This document shows, one piece after another, positions 46,438 to 53,733 of a stretch of 53,733 nucleotides of DNA (position 1 is the first letter of the stretch; the number at the start of each line of letters is the position of its first letter). Under the pieces are notes generated by a model, which worked only from the letters and a program-made list of their open reading frames with translations, was not told where the DNA came from and ran no database searches. Source of the DNA: Clostridia bacterium (GTDB lineage: Bacteria; Bacillota; Clostridia; Oscillospirales; QAKW01); NCBI GenBank assembly GCA_017482195.1, contig JAFUNM010000011.1, positions 1 through 53,733 of the forward strand, in the 5' to 3' direction. Position numbers and translations under genes: made by a program.

Positions 46438-48423
46438 ATGGCAAGAAAGAATGAGTATAATGACGACAGTATCGTCAAACTGAAAGGCCCGGATCAGGTA
46501 CGCTTGCGCCCGGGCGTGATCTTCGGTTCTGACGGATTGGACGGCTGTCAGCACGCCATTTTTGAAATTCTCTCTAACTCCATCGACGAAGCAAGAGAAG
46601 GCTTTGGCTCCAAGATCACTGTCACCCGTTTCAAGGACGGCTCTGTGGAGGTCGAGGACTTCGGCCGCGGTGTTCCGGTGGGCTATAACCAGCGGGAGGA
46701 GCGCTTCAACTGGGAACTGGTCTATTGTGAGCTTTACGCCGGAGGTAAATACAACACCAATCAGGGACAGAACTATGAATACTCCTTAGGTCTTAACGGT
46801 CTGGGTGCCTGTGCCACTCAGTTTTCCTCCGAGTATATGGATGTAACCGTCTACCGGGACGGAAAAAAGCACAGCCTGCATTTTGAAAAAGGCTTCAATA
46901 TCGGCGGCCTTACCGAGGAACCCTTTTCCGGCAAACGTACCGGTACGGTGACCCGCTGGAAGCCGGATCGGGATGTTTTCACCGATATTGCAGTAGATGC
47001 CTCTTATTATGAGGATATTTTGCAAAAGCAGGCAGTGGTCAACGCAGGTCTCACCTTCATCTTTAAGAATGAAACGGACAAGGGTTTCGAGACCAAGGAA
47101 TATTGCTATAAAGAAGGCATTACCGATTATGTCCGGGAAATGCTGGGCGAGGATTCCCTTTCACAGCCGGTCTTTTGGCAGGACGAGCGGGTGGGCCGCG
47201 ATCGGGAGGATCGCCCGGAATATAAGGTCAAGCTTTCCTGCTGCGTAGCCTTTTCCAATCGGGTCAACCTGATCGAATATTACCACAATTCCAGTTTCTT
47301 AGAGCACGGCGGTGCACCGGATAAAGCGGCAAAGACCGCCTTTGTGGCAGAGGTAGATGCCTATCTCAAAAATAACGGCAAATACAATAAAGGCGAGAGC
47401 AAGATCACCTTTGCAGATGTTTCCGACTGCCTGGTACTGGTCTCCAACTGCTTCTCCACCATTACTTCTTACGAAAACCAAACCAAAAAGAGTATTACCA
47501 ATAAATTCATTCAGGAATGCACCACCGATTTTTTGCGGCAGAACCTGCGGATCTTCTTCATTGAGAATCCCAATGAGGCTCAAAAAGTAACCAATCAGAT
47601 CTTAGTTAATAAACGAGCCAGAGAAAAAAGCGAAAAAGAGCGGATCAATGTAAAGAAAGCGCTCTCCGGCTCCATCGATATGACCAACCGCATCCAAAAG
47701 TTTGTGGATTGTCAGACCAAGGATATTTCCAAGCGGGAGATCTATATCGTAGAGGGCGATTCCGCCCTGGGCTCCTGCAAACAGGGACGGGACAGCACCT
47801 TCCAGGCCATTATGCCGGTGCGCGGTAAGATCCTCAACTGCTTAAAGGCCGATTACAGCAAGATCTTTAAAAGCGAGATCATCACCGATCTGCTGAAGGT
47901 TTTAGGCTGCGGCGTGGAGATCAGCGGCAAGACCGCCAAGGGATTGCAGAGTTTCGATCTTTCTGCTTTGCGCTGGAACAAGATCATCATCTGCACCGAT
48001 GCGGATGTGGACGGTTTCCAGATCCGCACCCTGATCCTCACCATGCTCTATCGGCTGACCCCCACCCTCATCGAAGAGGGCTATGTCTATATTGCAGAAT
48101 CACCTCTTTATGAGATTACCGACAAAACCAAAAAGACTACCCATTTTGCCTATACCGAAAAGGAAAAAGAAGAGATCCTTTCCTCTTTGGAGGGCCATAA
48201 GATCAAGATCATGCGGAGTAAGGGCCTCGGTGAAAATGAACCGGATATGATGTGGGAGACCACCATGAATCCGGAGACCCGCCGCCTTATTAAAGTAACC
48301 CCCTCCGACGCAGAGGAGACCGCCCGGATGTTCGACATTCTCTTGGGCGACAATCTGGCCGGTCGCAAAGATCATATCGCCGCCAACGGCCACCTGTATC
48401 TGGACGATCTCGATTTATCTTAA
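46438..48423 (+). CDS. Type IIA DNA topoisomerase subunit B (ParE/GyrB-like)
   Basis: A 661-residue GHKL ATPase plus Toprim subunit. The ATP site has EILSNSIDEAREG (Glu, Asn, Asp), GRGVPVG and a GLNGLG lid; the transducer lysine region is TNQ-like; Toprim motifs are VEGDSALGSCKQGRD and CTDADVDGFQIRTL. The usual GyrB/ParE sequence is EGDSAGGSAKQGRD, so this belongs to a divergent clostridial branch. It lacks the extra 170-residue insert of proteobacterial GyrB. Ribosome site AGGAGG. The partner subunit A follows after 9 bases. Whether the pair is a topoisomerase IV or an additional enzyme depends on whether gyrAB are elsewhere. Confidence 0.9.
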   Translation: MARKNEYNDDSIVKLKGPDQVRLRPGVIFGSDGLDGCQHAIFEILSNSIDEAREGFGSKITVTRFKDGSVEVEDFGRGVPVGYNQREERFNWELVYCELYAGGKYNTNQGQNYEYSLGLNGLGACATQFSSEYMDVTVYRDGKKHSLHFEKGFNIGGLTEEPFSGKRTGTVTRWKPDRDVFTDIAVDASYYEDILQKQAVVNAGLTFIFKNETDKGFETKEYCYKEGITDYVREMLGEDSLSQPVFWQDERVGRDREDRPEYKVKLSCCVAFSNRVNLIEYYHNSSFLEHGGAPDKAAKTAFVAEVDAYLKNNGKYNKGESKITFADVSDCLVLVSNCFSTITSYENQTKKSITNKFIQECTTDFLRQNLRIFFIENPNEAQKVTNQILVNKRAREKSEKERINVKKALSGSIDMTNRIQKFVDCQTKDISKREIYIVEGDSALGSCKQGRDSTFQAIMPVRGKILNCLKADYSKIFKSEIITDLLKVLGCGVEISGKTAKGLQSFDLSALRWNKIIICTDADVDGFQIRTLILTMLYRLTPTLIEEGYVYIAESPLYEITDKTKKTTHFAYTEKEKEEILSSLEGHKIKIMRSKGLGENEPDMMWETTMNPETRRLIKVTPSDAEETARMFDILLGDNLAGRKDHIAANGHLYLDDLDLS

Positions 48424-48432
48424 GGAGGAACC

Positions 48433-50649
48433 ATGGCTAAGAAAAAACAAGCTGAAAAAGTTTATATTGAAAAAGAGCCGATCCTCCGGGGCGTTGTGGA
48501 AACCTTAGAGACCAATTATATGCCCTATGCTATGAGCGTCATCCTTTCCCGCGCCATTCCCGAGATCGACGGTTTAAAACCCGCCCACCGCAAACTGCTT
48601 TATACCATGTATAAAATGAACCTGCTGAACGGCGATTTAGTCAAAAGTGCTAATATCGTAGGCTCCACCATGCGGCTCAACCCCCACGGCGATGCCGCCA
48701 TTTATGAAACAATGGTGCGTCTGTCCCGGGGCAATGAGGCGCTGCCTTTGCCTTTTGTAGAGTCCAAGGGCAACTTCGGCAAGGTCTATTCCCGGGATAT
48801 GGCCTATGCCGCCGCTCGGTATACCGAGGCCAAGCTGGCTCCCATCTGTAAGGAGATCTTCGGGGATATCGATAAGGAAACGGTCCATTTTGTACCCAAC
48901 TACGATAACTCCACCACAGAGCCCACCTTACTGCCGGTGTCCTTCCCCACCATCCTTACCACCCCCAACCAAGGCATTGCAGTAGGTATGGCCTCCAATA
49001 TCTGTTCCTTTAATCTGGGCGAGGTATGCGACACCGTGATCGCCCTGATGGAAAACCCCGACCATCCTATCGAGCAGACCATGCCCGGTCCTGATTTTTC
49101 CACCGGCGGTCAGCTGCTGGTCCATCAGTCCCAGATCAAGGAGGTTTATGAAACCGGCCGAGGCTCTATTCGCGTCCGCGCCAAATATACCGTTGAGCCT
49201 AAAGGCAATATGATCACGGTAACCGAGATTCCCTATACCACCACGGTAGAGGCCATCATTGATAAGGTGATCGAGCTTTATAAAGCAGGCAAATTAAGAG
49301 AACTGGGCGATATCAAGGATATGTCCGATAAGACCGGCATGCGGATCGCCATTGAGACCAAGCGGGGCAGCGATCCCGAAAAGCTGATGACCAAGCTCTT
49401 TAAAATGACTCCCTTAGAGGACAGCTTCGGCTGTAACTTCAATGTGTTGATCGGCGGAACCCCCATGGTTTTGGGTGTACGTCAACTGATCGATGAATGG
49501 GTCGCCTTCCGCAGCGAATGCATCCGTAACCGCAGCCATTATATCAAGAGCCGTGCCCAGGAGCGTCTGCATCTTTTGAAGGGTCTTAAGAAGATCCTGC
49601 TGGATATCGACAAAGCGATTGAGATCGTGCGGGGCACCGAGCGGGACGAAGAGGTCGTTCCCAACCTGATGATCGGCTTCGGCATCGATGAGGAACAAGC
49701 CGAATATGTAGCCAATATCAAGCTGCGCCATTTGAATAAAGAATATATCCTAAAACAATTGGAAGAGATCGAGGCGCTGGAAAAAGAGATCGCTGAGATG
49801 GATTCCATCCTCAACAGCCGTACCAAGGTGAAAAAGCTGATCGCAGCTGATCTCAAGCGAGTGAAAAAACAATACGGCTTTGACCGCAAGACCGAGCTGG
49901 TCTACGACGATCAAACCGTGGAAATCGACGAAGAGGATCATATCGAGGACTATCCTGTCACCTATTTTCTCTCCAAGGAGGGCTACTTTAAAAAGATTCA
50001 GCCCAATTCCTTACGGATGAACAGTGCCCAGAAATATAAAGACGGCGACAGCTTGCGCCGGGCTGTAGAATCTACCAACAAAGCAGAACTGATCTTCTTC
50101 ACTTCCATGCAAAACGCCTACAAGACCAAGGGCTATGAATTTGAGGATACCAAGGCCAGCCTTTTGGGCGATTATCTGCCTGCAAAGCTGGAAATGGAAC
50201 AGGGTGAAACAGTGGTTGCCATGGCCGTTACCGCCGATTACAGCGGCGATATGCTCTTTTTCTTTGAAAACGGCAAAGCCGCCAAAGTTCCCTTGGTTTC
50301 TTATAAAACGGTAACCAACCGCAAACGGCTGATCAATGCTTACAGCGATAAAGCCCCCCTCGCCGCTACCGTTCAAATTACCGAGGATAAGGATCTGGTA
50401 TTGATCTCCTCAAACCAAAAAGCATTGGTCGTCAATTCCGCCCTGATCCCCGCTAAATCCACTAAATCCACCCAGGGTGTTACCGCTATGACCCAGAAGG
50501 GCAAACACAAACTGGACAAGGTGCAAACAGTGGAAGAACTGGGATTGACCAATCTTTCCTACTATCGCACAAAGAACATCCCCGCGGTAGGTCACCTCCT
50601 GCGCCAACAGGATCTGCCTGACAATCAGGTAACATTGTTTGAAGAATAA
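48433..50649 (+). CDS. Type IIA DNA topoisomerase subunit A (ParC/GyrA-like)
   Basis: A 738-residue breakage-reunion subunit. The winged-helix domain carries the catalytic Tyr130 in YAAARYTEAKLAP; the tower and coiled-coil regions follow (for example EEQAEYVANIKLRHLNKEYI near 415). The C-terminal 220 residues contain degenerate beta-propeller blades, and no GyrA box (QRRGGKG) is seen, which favours a decatenase over a supercoiling gyrase. In the helix known as the quinolone region the usual GDSAxYD reads GDAAIYE (Ala88, Glu92), naturally different from most bacteria. Ribosome site AAGGAGG. Co-transcribed with subunit B. Confidence 0.9.
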   Translation: MAKKKQAEKVYIEKEPILRGVVETLETNYMPYAMSVILSRAIPEIDGLKPAHRKLLYTMYKMNLLNGDLVKSANIVGSTMRLNPHGDAAIYETMVRLSRGNEALPLPFVESKGNFGKVYSRDMAYAAARYTEAKLAPICKEIFGDIDKETVHFVPNYDNSTTEPTLLPVSFPTILTTPNQGIAVGMASNICSFNLGEVCDTVIALMENPDHPIEQTMPGPDFSTGGQLLVHQSQIKEVYETGRGSIRVRAKYTVEPKGNMITVTEIPYTTTVEAIIDKVIELYKAGKLRELGDIKDMSDKTGMRIAIETKRGSDPEKLMTKLFKMTPLEDSFGCNFNVLIGGTPMVLGVRQLIDEWVAFRSECIRNRSHYIKSRAQERLHLLKGLKKILLDIDKAIEIVRGTERDEEVVPNLMIGFGIDEEQAEYVANIKLRHLNKEYILKQLEEIEALEKEIAEMDSILNSRTKVKKLIAADLKRVKKQYGFDRKTELVYDDQTVEIDEEDHIEDYPVTYFLSKEGYFKKIQPNSLRMNSAQKYKDGDSLRRAVESTNKAELIFFTSMQNAYKTKGYEFEDTKASLLGDYLPAKLEMEQGETVVAMAVTADYSGDMLFFFENGKAAKVPLVSYKTVTNRKRLINAYSDKAPLAATVQITEDKDLVLISSNQKALVVNSALIPAKSTKSTQGVTAMTQKGKHKLDKVQTVEELGLTNLSYYRTKNIPAVGHLLRQQDLPDNQVTLFEE

Positions 50650-50656
50650 ATGGAAA

Positions 50657-50697
50657 TTCCCGAAGGCTTTCGCCTTCGGGAAGATCTTTTATCTTTT
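50657..50697 (+). terminator. Topoisomerase operon terminator
   Basis: Stem TTCCCGAAGGC (50657-50667) with GCCTTCGGGAA (50672-50682), 4-base loop, followed by a T-rich tail to 50697. Its minus-strand side may also stop the 30-residue peptide gene. Confidence 0.85.
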
Positions 50698-50703
50698 TAC
50701 AAC

Positions 50704-50796
50704 TTAGTCGTTGCAGCAGCATACGAGCAGGATGATCACCAGGATCACGATCCAACAACTATTATTTTCGAACAGATCATTAAAGCAACCGCACAT
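50704..50796 (-). CDS. 30-residue Cys-rich membrane peptide
   Basis: A tiny minus-strand gene: an acidic, Cys-containing N-terminus (MCGCFNDLFENNSC), a hydrophobic stretch of about 11 residues (WIVILVIILLV) and a terminal CCCND. A strong ribosome site AAGGAGG stands 8 bases before the ATG, which makes coding likely. The layout resembles the very small YjcZ-like or CCC-ending peptides scattered in sporulating Firmicutes. Function unknown. It lies alone between two plus-strand operons. The upstream GATACAACAA is only loosely like a sporulation-sigma -10 box. Confidence 0.72.
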   Translation of the reverse strand: MCGCFNDLFENNSCWIVILVIILLVCCCND

Positions 50797-50870
50797 ATGT
50801 CTTCCCTCCTTGTGGTTATTTGTTGTATCCTATGAGGGAAAGAAAAAATGTGTTACTGAAAGGAAAAAAC

Positions 50871-51527
50871 ATGGCAGAAAAAATTTACTCTATTAAAATC
50901 AAAGAGGCCTTCAATGAAAAATGCGGCTGCCCGGTCTGCACCCTTCGCAATCTGCTGGAAAAGGACGAGATCCAGCGGATCTTAGGGGCCGCCATGATGG
51001 AGCCGGATATCCGCAAGGAGACCAATAAAAAGGGCTTTTGCAAAAACCATCTGGAAAAGCTGGCCACCGGCGGCAACAAGCTTCCCTTGGCGCTGATGCT
51101 CTCCACCCACCTGGAGGAACTGGACAAAAAGCTCTTTAAGGGTGGCAGTAAAAAAGCGGCAGGCGCCTACGGCGATGCTCGTAAAAGCTGCTATCTTTGC
51201 AGCCGTGTGGCCGGTTTTATGAACAGTGTCGCTGATAATATCTGCTATCTCTATTCTGCAGAAGAGGATTTTCGTACCCTTTTTGCCCGGCAGGAATATT
51301 TCTGCAAGACCCACAGTGCCAAACTTTTGGAGATGGCAGAAAAAACCTTAGGTAAAAAGGATCGCATTGCGTTTGCTGATACGCTGACTGCAGTCAATAA
51401 AAAATACATCGATACATTAAAGGAAGATCTGGATTGGTTTTGTAAGAAATTTGACTACCGTTACGAAAAAGAGGATTGGAAAAACGCCAAGGACTCCATT
51501 GAGCGAACCGTCAAATATCTTTCCTAA
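50871..51527 (+). CDS. DUF6062 family protein
   Basis: A 218-residue, mostly helical cytoplasmic protein of the clostridial DUF6062 family. Four short metal-type motifs recur: CGCPVC (18-23), GFCKNH, SCYLC and YFCKTH, suggesting two zinc sites built from two duplicated halves. I start at the ATG at 50871 because AAAGGA precedes it; the open frame to 50820 has no ribosome site. It is 8 bases upstream of the hemolysin III-family gene. Function unknown. Confidence 0.8.
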   Translation: MAEKIYSIKIKEAFNEKCGCPVCTLRNLLEKDEIQRILGAAMMEPDIRKETNKKGFCKNHLEKLATGGNKLPLALMLSTHLEELDKKLFKGGSKKAAGAYGDARKSCYLCSRVAGFMNSVADNICYLYSAEEDFRTLFARQEYFCKTHSAKLLEMAEKTLGKKDRIAFADTLTAVNKKYIDTLKEDLDWFCKKFDYRYEKEDWKNAKDSIERTVKYLS

Positions 51528-51535
51528 TATATATT

Positions 51536-52213
51536 ATGAAGAAATCAAATGAACCGAAAAAAGAACGGGTAACCCCGGTATACTATTCTCCCACTGAGGA
51601 TTTTCTCTCGGCACTTACGCACGGAGCAGGGGCACTCTTCGGTGTAGCAGCTCTCATTCTGATGACAATGCTCTCTGTCGAAAGCGGCAATGCCGCCGCG
51701 GTGGTGGCATCGGTGATCTACGGCAGCGCGCTGATCATCCTTTTTACCATCTCCACGCTCTCCCACGCACTGACCAACCGTAGCGCCAGAAAGGTCTTTC
51801 GGATCCTGGATCACGCCACCATCTTTCTGCTGATCGCCGGCACCTATACCCCGGTAACGCTTATTACTCTAAAAGGCGCTTTGGGGTGGACGATCTTCGG
51901 CATCCAATGGGGAATCGCCGCCATTGGCATCACCTTTGATGCGGTGGCACTTAATCGCTTTAAAAAAATCACCACGCCCCTTTACATCCTCATGGGCTGG
52001 GCCATCATTCTGGCCGCCTATCCCATGATTCAGAATATGAGTCCGGCGGGACTAATCTATCTTCTGGGCGGCGGGATCTTCTATTCAGCCGGTTCTCTGT
52101 TCTATTTGATAAAAAAACCAAACATGCATTTTCTTTGGCATCTCTTTGCGCTGATTGGTGCGATTCTGCAGTTTGTTGCCGTTTATCATTATGTTTTACC
52201 CTCTGCCATATAA
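51536..52213 (+). CDS. Hemolysin III / PAQR-family membrane protein (YqfA-like)
   Basis: A 225-residue seven-helix membrane protein. Family motifs are LTHGAGALFGVAAL near residue 22, TLSHAL and LDHATIFLLIAGTYTPV (about 70-100), and the C-terminal HFLWHLFALIGAILQF with the His pair that, with the SH and DH residues, forms the putative zinc site of PAQR proteins. The family is named hemolysin but bacterial members are thought to affect membrane lipid homeostasis. No ribosome site is visible before the ATG, so translation is probably coupled to the DUF6062 gene, 8 bases upstream. Confidence 0.9.
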   Translation: MKKSNEPKKERVTPVYYSPTEDFLSALTHGAGALFGVAALILMTMLSVESGNAAAVVASVIYGSALIILFTISTLSHALTNRSARKVFRILDHATIFLLIAGTYTPVTLITLKGALGWTIFGIQWGIAAIGITFDAVALNRFKKITTPLYILMGWAIILAAYPMIQNMSPAGLIYLLGGGIFYSAGSLFYLIKKPNMHFLWHLFALIGAILQFVAVYHYVLPSAI

Positions 52214-52217
52214 TCCG

Positions 52218-52258
52218 CAAGGGCGCCTCTCATCCCGGAGGCGCCCTTGTATTTTTTT
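52218..52258 (+). terminator. Terminator after the hemolysin III-family gene
   Basis: Stem CAAGGGCGCCTC (52218-52229) with GAGGCGCCCTTG (52238-52249), followed by TATTTTTTT. Confidence 0.9.
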
Positions 52259-52262
52259 GCCT

Positions 52263-52288
52263 AAAAAGTTACAGAGTTGTAACTTTTT
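52263..52288. terminator. Second hairpin with A-run and T-run
   Basis: AAAAAGTTACA (52263-52273) pairs with TGTAACTTTTT (52278-52288), 4-base loop. It is symmetrical and can terminate in either direction, insulating the promoter at 52300. Confidence 0.6.
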
Positions 52289-52299
52289 CGATGAAAAAC

Positions 52300-52328
52300 T
52301 TGACAAATCGGGGAAAATGCACTATACT
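52300..52328 (+). promoter_or_regulatory. Promoter and long leader of the 3D-domain gene
   Basis: TTGACA (52300-52305) and TATACT (52323-52328), 17-bp spacer. The leader of about 130 bases (to 52464) can pair GATGAGG with CCTCGTC just before the ribosome site. Genes of this type are often under c-di-AMP (ydaO) riboswitches, but I do not see that consensus. Confidence 0.7.
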
Positions 52329-52464
52329 GTGTAACGGTTTTGTAATTTTTACTCTCCATTTTGTAATCAATTGGGCAAAAATTGCATAAATTGGAAAAGA
52401 CAGATCCAAAATAAGGATGAGGGTGCGAAAATCTGTTCCTCGTCACGAAAAAGGAGAACGTTTT

Positions 52465-53568
52465 ATGCTAAAACTGAAAGAAAGGCTTCAAAGCCTTTGG
52501 CAGAAGGGACTCCCCTTCCTGACCAAGACGTCTGATGCGCTTCGCAAAGGAATGAAGCTGATCGCAGGATATGCGCGCAGTGCCATTCGGTTCTTAGGGA
52601 ATCATCGGATTCCTACCACCACCATTTGCTGCTGCATGGTGTTGACGATGCTGATGTCGGTCATCACCGTAACGATTCAAAAAGTCGATGTTTACGACAA
52701 CGGCGAGTTGGTTTACAGTTACCATACTGCCGACTCCGCTGAAAGCTCCATTCTGGAGAAAAGCGGATTGACCCTCGGGTTGGGTGATGAATGTATCCTC
52801 ACCGAAGAAAACGGTATCGTAACAGCCAACATCACCCGTGCCTTTCCCGTTTCTGTTCAGGCAGACGGGCAGACCATTCTGGTAATGATGACCGGCGGAA
52901 CGGTTGCCAAAGCGCTGACTAAAGCAGGTCTGGCCTGCGGACAGAGAGACCGCCTCAATTTTGAAACCACCGACAAAGTGTTCAGCGGAATGCTGATCAC
53001 CCTGGATCGGATCACCGGCGATCAGGTGGTGGAAACCGTTTCCCTCAGTTATAACACCAAGAAGGTTGAGACCGACGAACTGTATGTAGGCGAAACCAAG
53101 GTACAGCAGCAAGGCGAAAAAGGGGAAAAGAAAAACACTTATGAAGTAACCTATGTAAACGGCGAGGAAAGCGACCGTGAGCTGATCTCCTCCGAGATCA
53201 CCAAGGAACCGGTAGATAAGATCATTTTAGTAGGAACCAAGGTCAAGAGCACCTTCTTAAAGAGCTCCACCGCTCCCACCAATTACAAAAAGGTGATCTC
53301 CATGACCGCTACTGCTTATTCTGCAGGCGGCACCACCGCCTCGGGCCTGCCCGCTCAATGGGGTGTGGTAGCCGTAGATCCCAATGTGATCCCTCTGGGC
53401 ACCAAGGTCTATGTAGAAACCCCTGACGGCAAATATATCTACGGAACTGCCGTTGCCGCTGATACAGGCGGCGCCATCAAGGGCTACAAAATCGACATCT
53501 GCGTCAACACCCGCAAAGAGGCCTATGCCTTCGGCAGACGTAATGTAAATGTTTATATCCTGGATTAG
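52465..53568 (+). CDS. Cell-wall protein with DUF348/G5-like and 3D domains (YabE/RpfB-like)
   Basis: A 367-residue exported protein. A cytoplasmic basic segment precedes a membrane helix (about 51-70). Then come two ubiquitin-like DUF348 segments (KVDVYDNGELVYSYHT and QADGQTILVMMTGGTVAKALTKAG), a G5-like region (VETVSLSYNTKKVETDELYVGETKVQQQGEKG) and a C-terminal 3D domain (VISMTATAYSAGG...VDPNVIPLGTKVYV...AADTGGAIKGYKIDI) with its three Asp residues. 3D domains act as lytic transglycosylase-like modules on peptidoglycan in spore germination or growth. Start chosen at the ATG at 52465, 8 bases after AAGGAG. Confidence 0.9.
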   Translation: MLKLKERLQSLWQKGLPFLTKTSDALRKGMKLIAGYARSAIRFLGNHRIPTTTICCCMVLTMLMSVITVTIQKVDVYDNGELVYSYHTADSAESSILEKSGLTLGLGDECILTEENGIVTANITRAFPVSVQADGQTILVMMTGGTVAKALTKAGLACGQRDRLNFETTDKVFSGMLITLDRITGDQVVETVSLSYNTKKVETDELYVGETKVQQQGEKGEKKNTYEVTYVNGEESDRELISSEITKEPVDKIILVGTKVKSTFLKSSTAPTNYKKVISMTATAYSAGGTTASGLPAQWGVVAVDPNVIPLGTKVYVETPDGKYIYGTAVAADTGGAIKGYKIDICVNTRKEAYAFGRRNVNVYILD

Positions 53569-53576
53569 TTTCAAAT

Positions 53577-53606
53577 AAAAAAGAGGACTTTGCAGTCCTC
53601 TTTTTT
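53577..53606. terminator. Bidirectional terminator near right edge
   Basis: GAGGACT (53583-53589) pairs with AGTCCTC (53594-53600), flanked by A-run and T-run, so it serves both the 3D-domain gene and the convergent partial gene. Confidence 0.85.
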
Positions 53607-53613
53607 ATTTGAT

Positions 53614-53733
53614 TTATCGGATCATATTGAATTCCTGGGTAGCAAACTTCCGCTTTTTATGCAGCTGATAAGTGGGAACGATCTCGGAGACCAACTCCTT
53701 GATCCGTTTGCTCTCACTGCAGCTGGCGGTATC
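53614..53733 (-). CDS. Partial gene, C-terminal 39 codons (possibly a nucleotide-sugar dehydratase)
   Basis: The minus strand is open from the right edge to a TAA at 53614-53616, reading ESKRIKELVSEIVPTYQL and ending EFNMIR. Position before a bidirectional terminator and natural codon use support a real gene. The ELVSEIVPTY-like ending recalls CapD-type nucleoside-diphosphate-sugar epimerase/dehydratases, but the stretch is too short to be certain. Confidence 0.55.
   Translation of the reverse strand, partial: DTASCSESKRIKELVSEIVPTYQLHKKRKFATQEFNMIR

Noticed and set aside
52329-52464. c-di-AMP (ydaO) or other riboswitch in the 3D-domain gene leader
   Set aside because: The gene type and leader length made it plausible, but I could not find the conserved ydaO core; only a simple hairpin is visible.

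Overview
The window reads as chromosomal DNA of an anaerobic Clostridia-type Firmicute, most likely a gut member of the Oscillospiraceae/Ruminococcaceae. This is inferred from the SRP RNA-dnaX-ybaB-recR order, the two-gene sufC/sufB-type operon, gatCA, small clostridial families (DUF5685, DUF6062, TSCPD), strong AGGAGG ribosome binding sites and near-consensus SigA promoters, almost all with 17-18 bp spacers. There is no rRNA and no CRISPR array.

Layout. 1-6.7 kb: a membrane-anchored PstS-like protein, a GH3 beta-glucosidase, an AIM24-like protein, and an Fe-S flavoprotein plus aldo/keto reductase pair controlled by a divergent MerR regulator. 6.9-8.5 kb: tRNA-Leu and tRNA-Ala; between the intact tRNA-Ala and a 63-bp copy of its 3' part sits a small foreign-looking cassette with a barnase-type RNase toxin (carrying a phage-head-like N-terminal segment) and its barstar immunity protein. 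8.6-20.8 kb: polysaccharide deacetylase, an AbrB-like regulator plus EamA transporter whose leader is split by a MITE-like element, an FAD oxidoreductase, a disaccharide phosphorylase/beta-phosphoglucomutase/DEAD-helicase operon, a DUF5685-DnaJ-zinc-ribbon operon, an amber-interrupted DUF421 gene and a cell-wall amidase.

20.8-29.5 kb: the most interesting part. A minus-strand operon encodes a SipW-type signal peptidase and five secreted proteins with TasA/camelysin-type (SipW-dependent) signal peptides: two small fibre-like subunits, two large paralogues sharing an N-terminal module but carrying different beta-helix-like C-termini, and a pilin-like protein ending in a sortase-like SPYTG signal. 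Upstream, a tyrosine recombinase gene lies inside a 1.4-kb segment bounded by perfect 16-bp inverted repeats. A near-consensus promoter inside the segment now points away from the fibre operon into a strong terminator; inversion would aim it into the operon. This looks like a self-contained phase-variation switch, here in the OFF orientation.

29.5-53.7 kb is mostly housekeeping: a sufC-sufB-nudix-kinase-galE operon, a heterodimeric ABC exporter with a predicted leaderless first gene, phosphohexomutase-TSCPD-recR-ybaB-dnaX led by the SRP RNA, guaB-gatC-gatA, a type II topoisomerase pair, a 30-residue Cys-rich membrane peptide, a hemolysin III-family protein, a 3D-domain cell-wall protein, and the C-terminal end of a gene cut by the right edge.

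All coordinates, spacer lengths and motif matches were read by eye from the sequence. Family names are from recognition of motifs, not from database searches.
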